The notes below the pieces were generated by a model. The model was not told the DNA's origin. It was given only the letters and a program-made list of their open reading frames with translations, and ran no database searches. A program made the position numbers and the translations under genes. A stretch of 64,000 bases of DNA. It comes from a candidate division LCP-89 bacterium B3_LCP. Its GTDB lineage: Bacteria > Electryoneota > B3-LCP. This document shows, piece after piece, positions 61,992 to 64,000 of this stretch (its first letter is position 1; the number at the start of each line of letters is the position of its first letter). Location of the stretch: contig NJBN01000001.1 in assembly GCA_005223185.1 (NCBI GenBank), forward strand, positions 373,210 through 437,209. Direction: 5' to 3'.

Positions 61992-64000
61992 ATGAGATAC
62001 TTATCACTACTATTCACCGCCCTTTTTCTGTTTGTCGCATTAATGAGTACTATCACATCTGCACAACCTCCAGAATTGCTATGGAATTACATTTATGGTG
62101 GATCCGGTGATGACCGGAGTTATTGTGTTCAACAAACTACAGATGGTGGTTTCATTTTGACTGGTCTCACCGACATGGGTCCTTTCGGCTTAATTGACGC
62201 TTATCTACTGAAAACCGACGAAAATGGCGATTCACTCTGGATGCAGTTCTATGGAAATTCAGACTGGGATGAAAGCAACTGGGTAGAAGAGACATCAGGT
62301 GGTGGATTTATTCTTGCGGGTAGCGTTCAGGGTTCAGGGTCATATTTTGATCTTTGGATAATCAGAACTGATTCGAACGGTGATACACTCTGGACGAGAA
62401 CGTTCGGAGAATCAAGTTATGAAGATAGAGGCATATGTGTGAAAGAAACTACGGACGGTGGATTCATTATCGTTGGGAGCACAGCTTCTTATAGTTATGG
62501 TAGTGATGATATTTATTTAGTAAAATTGGATTCAGATGGTGATTCTTTATGGACACGCCACTACGGTGGTGAGAATTGGGATCAAGGTTTGAGTGTTGTA
62601 GAAGCTCCGGATGGTGGATATGTAATAACCGGTGCAACTATGTCTTTCGGTGCTGGGGAAGAGGATATCTTTCTGCTAAAGACGGACGCAAACGGTGATT
62701 CCTCGTGGATGAATACTTATGGTGGTACTGATGAGGAAGTCGGTTATGCAGTGATTTTAGCCAATGATGGTGACGGTTTTGTAATAACGGGCTGCTATGA
62801 ATCCGGAGGCTCAGGAGGTGAAGATGGGTTTTTAATGGAAACCGATCTGAATGGTGATTCACACTGGATGATTCAGTCGGGGGGCGAATCCGACGACAGA
62901 TTTACTGAAGTGACTCCCACATCTGATAATGGGTATCTTTTAAGTGGATTCTACCATTCGACAGGAAGTGCTGGTGAAGGTGATTTCTGGCTGACAAAAA
63001 TCGATTCTGAAGGAAATCTAATCTGGGAAACAGTTTGGGGTGATGTTGAGGCTGATCGGCTTTTTGCTGCGTATGAACTATCGCAAGGAGGATTTATTGT
63101 CTGCGGTCACACGCGATCGTATGGTGCCGCCTATAGAGATATATATTTAGCTCGATTTCTACCCGTTCCTCAACCTGAAATTATGCTTTCCGACAGTACC
63201 CTAGACTACGGAACTGTTAACGTGGGAAGTCAGGTTGAGCTACCCCTAACGATCTACAGCCAGGGCGACACGACGCTTATCCTATATGATATATTCAGCA
63301 GTGATTCATCCGTCTTCTTCACTGATTTCGATCCAGCTGATAGTTTAATAAATCCCGGGGACAGTTTAGTAGTCATGGTAACTTTTACACCACAGGAAGC
63401 CATATCCTACCAGGAGCTATTAACGGTGGATAATAACGCCTCATTGGAGGAGGTGCTCCTCACCGGCACCGGATATGTACCTCAACCCGGTATTTCGATT
63501 TCCGACAGCACATTGGATTACGGGACTGTCACCGCAGGAAGTCAGGTTGAGCTACCCCTAACGATCTACAGCCAGGGCGACACGACGCTTATCCTATATG
63601 ATATATTCAGCAGTGATTCATCCGTGTTCTACACTGATTTCAATCCTGCTGATAGTCTGCTTGCTCCCGGGGATAGTTTGACAATAATAGTAACTTTTGC
63701 ACCACTGGAAGCCATATCCTACCAAGAGCTAATAACGGTGGATAATAACGCCTCATTGGAGGAGGTGCTCCTCACCGGCACCGGATATGTACCTCAGGCA
63801 GGCATCTCGGTTTCCCAAAATGAACTTAACTTCGGCGCTGTAACTGGCGGCACTCAATCCGATCTACCCCTGACTATCTACAGTACAGGCGATACTACGC
63901 TTATCATAAACAACATATTCAGCGGTGATACCACTATTTTCTTCACAGACTTTGATCCTGCTGATAGCTTGCTTGTGCCCGGAGACAGCATAGTGGTCAC
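61992..64000 (+). CDS. Large secreted repeat protein, 3' end beyond the window
   Basis: The frame opens at ATG 61992 with a signal peptide (MRYLSLLFTALFLFVALMS...AQPP) and is still open at the last base. At least 669 residues are visible. Residues 25-385 are repeats of about 60 residues with the pattern YGGSGDD..., TTDGGFILTG, LLKTDENGDSLW, a beta-propeller-like secreted module common in FCB bacteria. From about residue 390 (PQPEIMLSDSTLDYGTVNVG) come choice-of-anchor D/ASH-type Ig domains of 104 residues (LPLTIYSQGDTTLILYDIF ... NNASLEEVLLTGTGYVP). A C-terminal sorting domain is expected after the window edge but cannot be seen. Confidence 0.85.
   Translation, partial: MRYLSLLFTALFLFVALMSTITSAQPPELLWNYIYGGSGDDRSYCVQQTTDGGFILTGLTDMGPFGLIDAYLLKTDENGDSLWMQFYGNSDWDESNWVEETSGGGFILAGSVQGSGSYFDLWIIRTDSNGDTLWTRTFGESSYEDRGICVKETTDGGFIIVGSTASYSYGSDDIYLVKLDSDGDSLWTRHYGGENWDQGLSVVEAPDGGYVITGATMSFGAGEEDIFLLKTDANGDSSWMNTYGGTDEEVGYAVILANDGDGFVITGCYESGGSGGEDGFLMETDLNGDSHWMIQSGGESDDRFTEVTPTSDNGYLLSGFYHSTGSAGEGDFWLTKIDSEGNLIWETVWGDVEADRLFAAYELSQGGFIVCGHTRSYGAAYRDIYLARFLPVPQPEIMLSDSTLDYGTVNVGSQVELPLTIYSQGDTTLILYDIFSSDSSVFFTDFDPADSLINPGDSLVVMVTFTPQEAISYQELLTVDNNASLEEVLLTGTGYVPQPGISISDSTLDYGTVTAGSQVELPLTIYSQGDTTLILYDIFSSDSSVFYTDFNPADSLLAPGDSLTIIVTFAPLEAISYQELITVDNNASLEEVLLTGTGYVPQAGISVSQNELNFGAVTGGTQSDLPLTIYSTGDTTLIINNIFSGDTTIFFTDFDPADSLLVPGDSIVV
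63225..63796 (+). repeat. In-gene tandem repeat of 312 bp (104 codons)
   Basis: Two consecutive Ig-domain units are almost identical at the DNA level. An 89-bp block is identical at 63225-63313 and 63537-63625, and the block 'gtggataataacgcctcatt...' is identical around 63427-63484 and 63739-63796. A third, more diverged unit begins at about 63797. The offset is exactly 312 bp, so the frame is kept. Confidence 0.9.

Noticed and set aside
63225-64000. CRISPR-like tandem repeat
   Set aside because: The 312-bp period keeps a coding frame and encodes Ig-like domains.
1-64000. tRNA, rRNA or known riboswitches
   Set aside because: I looked in the larger gaps for cloverleaf and T-loop patterns and for common riboswitch cores and saw none; a covariance-model search would be needed to exclude them.

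Overview
The window looks like chromosomal DNA from an uncultured bacterium of the Fibrobacteres-Chlorobi-Bacteroidetes (FCB) superphylum. The main evidence is a set of secreted proteins that end in a type IX-like sorting domain (NPFNP, then a beta-sandwich, SGIY/SGLY and a final Lys). Two of these are gingipain-like C25 peptidases. There is also a 14-subunit-type complex I, and intergenic DNA is full of short GC-rich hairpin repeats. I cannot assign a phylum from the sequence alone.

Layout. 0-6.4 kb: two tandem family 2 glycosyltransferases (the first cut by the window edge), a secreted parallel beta-helix protein, a methyltransferase and an HpnE-like FAD oxidoreductase. 6.5-10.8 kb: a compact operon with a STAS antagonist, a GAF-SpoIIE phosphatase and an RsbW-like kinase (a complete partner-switching module), followed by coaD and ftsEX. 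10.9-13.3 kb: rfbB and a polyprenyl-phosphate sugar-1-phosphate transferase. 13.5-16.0 kb: an AT-rich four-gene operon built around a radical SAM/SPASM peptide maturase, with an 85-residue candidate precursor peptide, a small three-helix membrane protein and a 169-residue beta-rich protein. 16.2-17.4 kb: a DUF559 nuclease gene between 119-bp direct repeats. 17.4-17.8 kb: a peroxiredoxin gene with an in-frame UGA exactly at the peroxidatic Cys position, a probable selenoprotein.

18-32.6 kb, minus strand: a DHH phosphoesterase, then nuoA-B-C-D-E-F-G, a ChaN-like lipoprotein, a small membrane protein, an Rsm22-like methyltransferase with a DUF1848 protein (an AT-rich insert), nuoH, an SGNH hydrolase, nuoI and nfo. 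nuoJ-N are not in the window, so complex I is encoded at two or more loci. 32.8-38 kb: a membrane protein, a GxxExxY nuclease between direct repeats, a rhomboid protease, an M23 endopeptidase and a YbgF-like lipoprotein. 38.2-47 kb: a broken secreted protein, a VCBS-type secreted protein, an OmpP1/FadL porin and a C25 peptidase.

47.3-57.9 kb: a signalling block with a multi-PAS HisKA_2 kinase, a receiver-PAS protein with a degenerate kinase domain, an NtrC-type sigma-54 activator, a predicted sRNA with a promoter carrying both -24/-12 and -10 elements, a BarA-like hybrid kinase and a FapA-like protein. 58-64 kb: a second C25 peptidase and the start of a large secreted repeat protein that runs off the window.

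The observations most worth following are the radical SAM/peptide operon (13.5-16 kb), the hidden UGA-containing peroxiredoxin (17.4-17.8 kb), the predicted sRNA (52.83-52.89 kb) and the two repeat-flanked nuclease genes.
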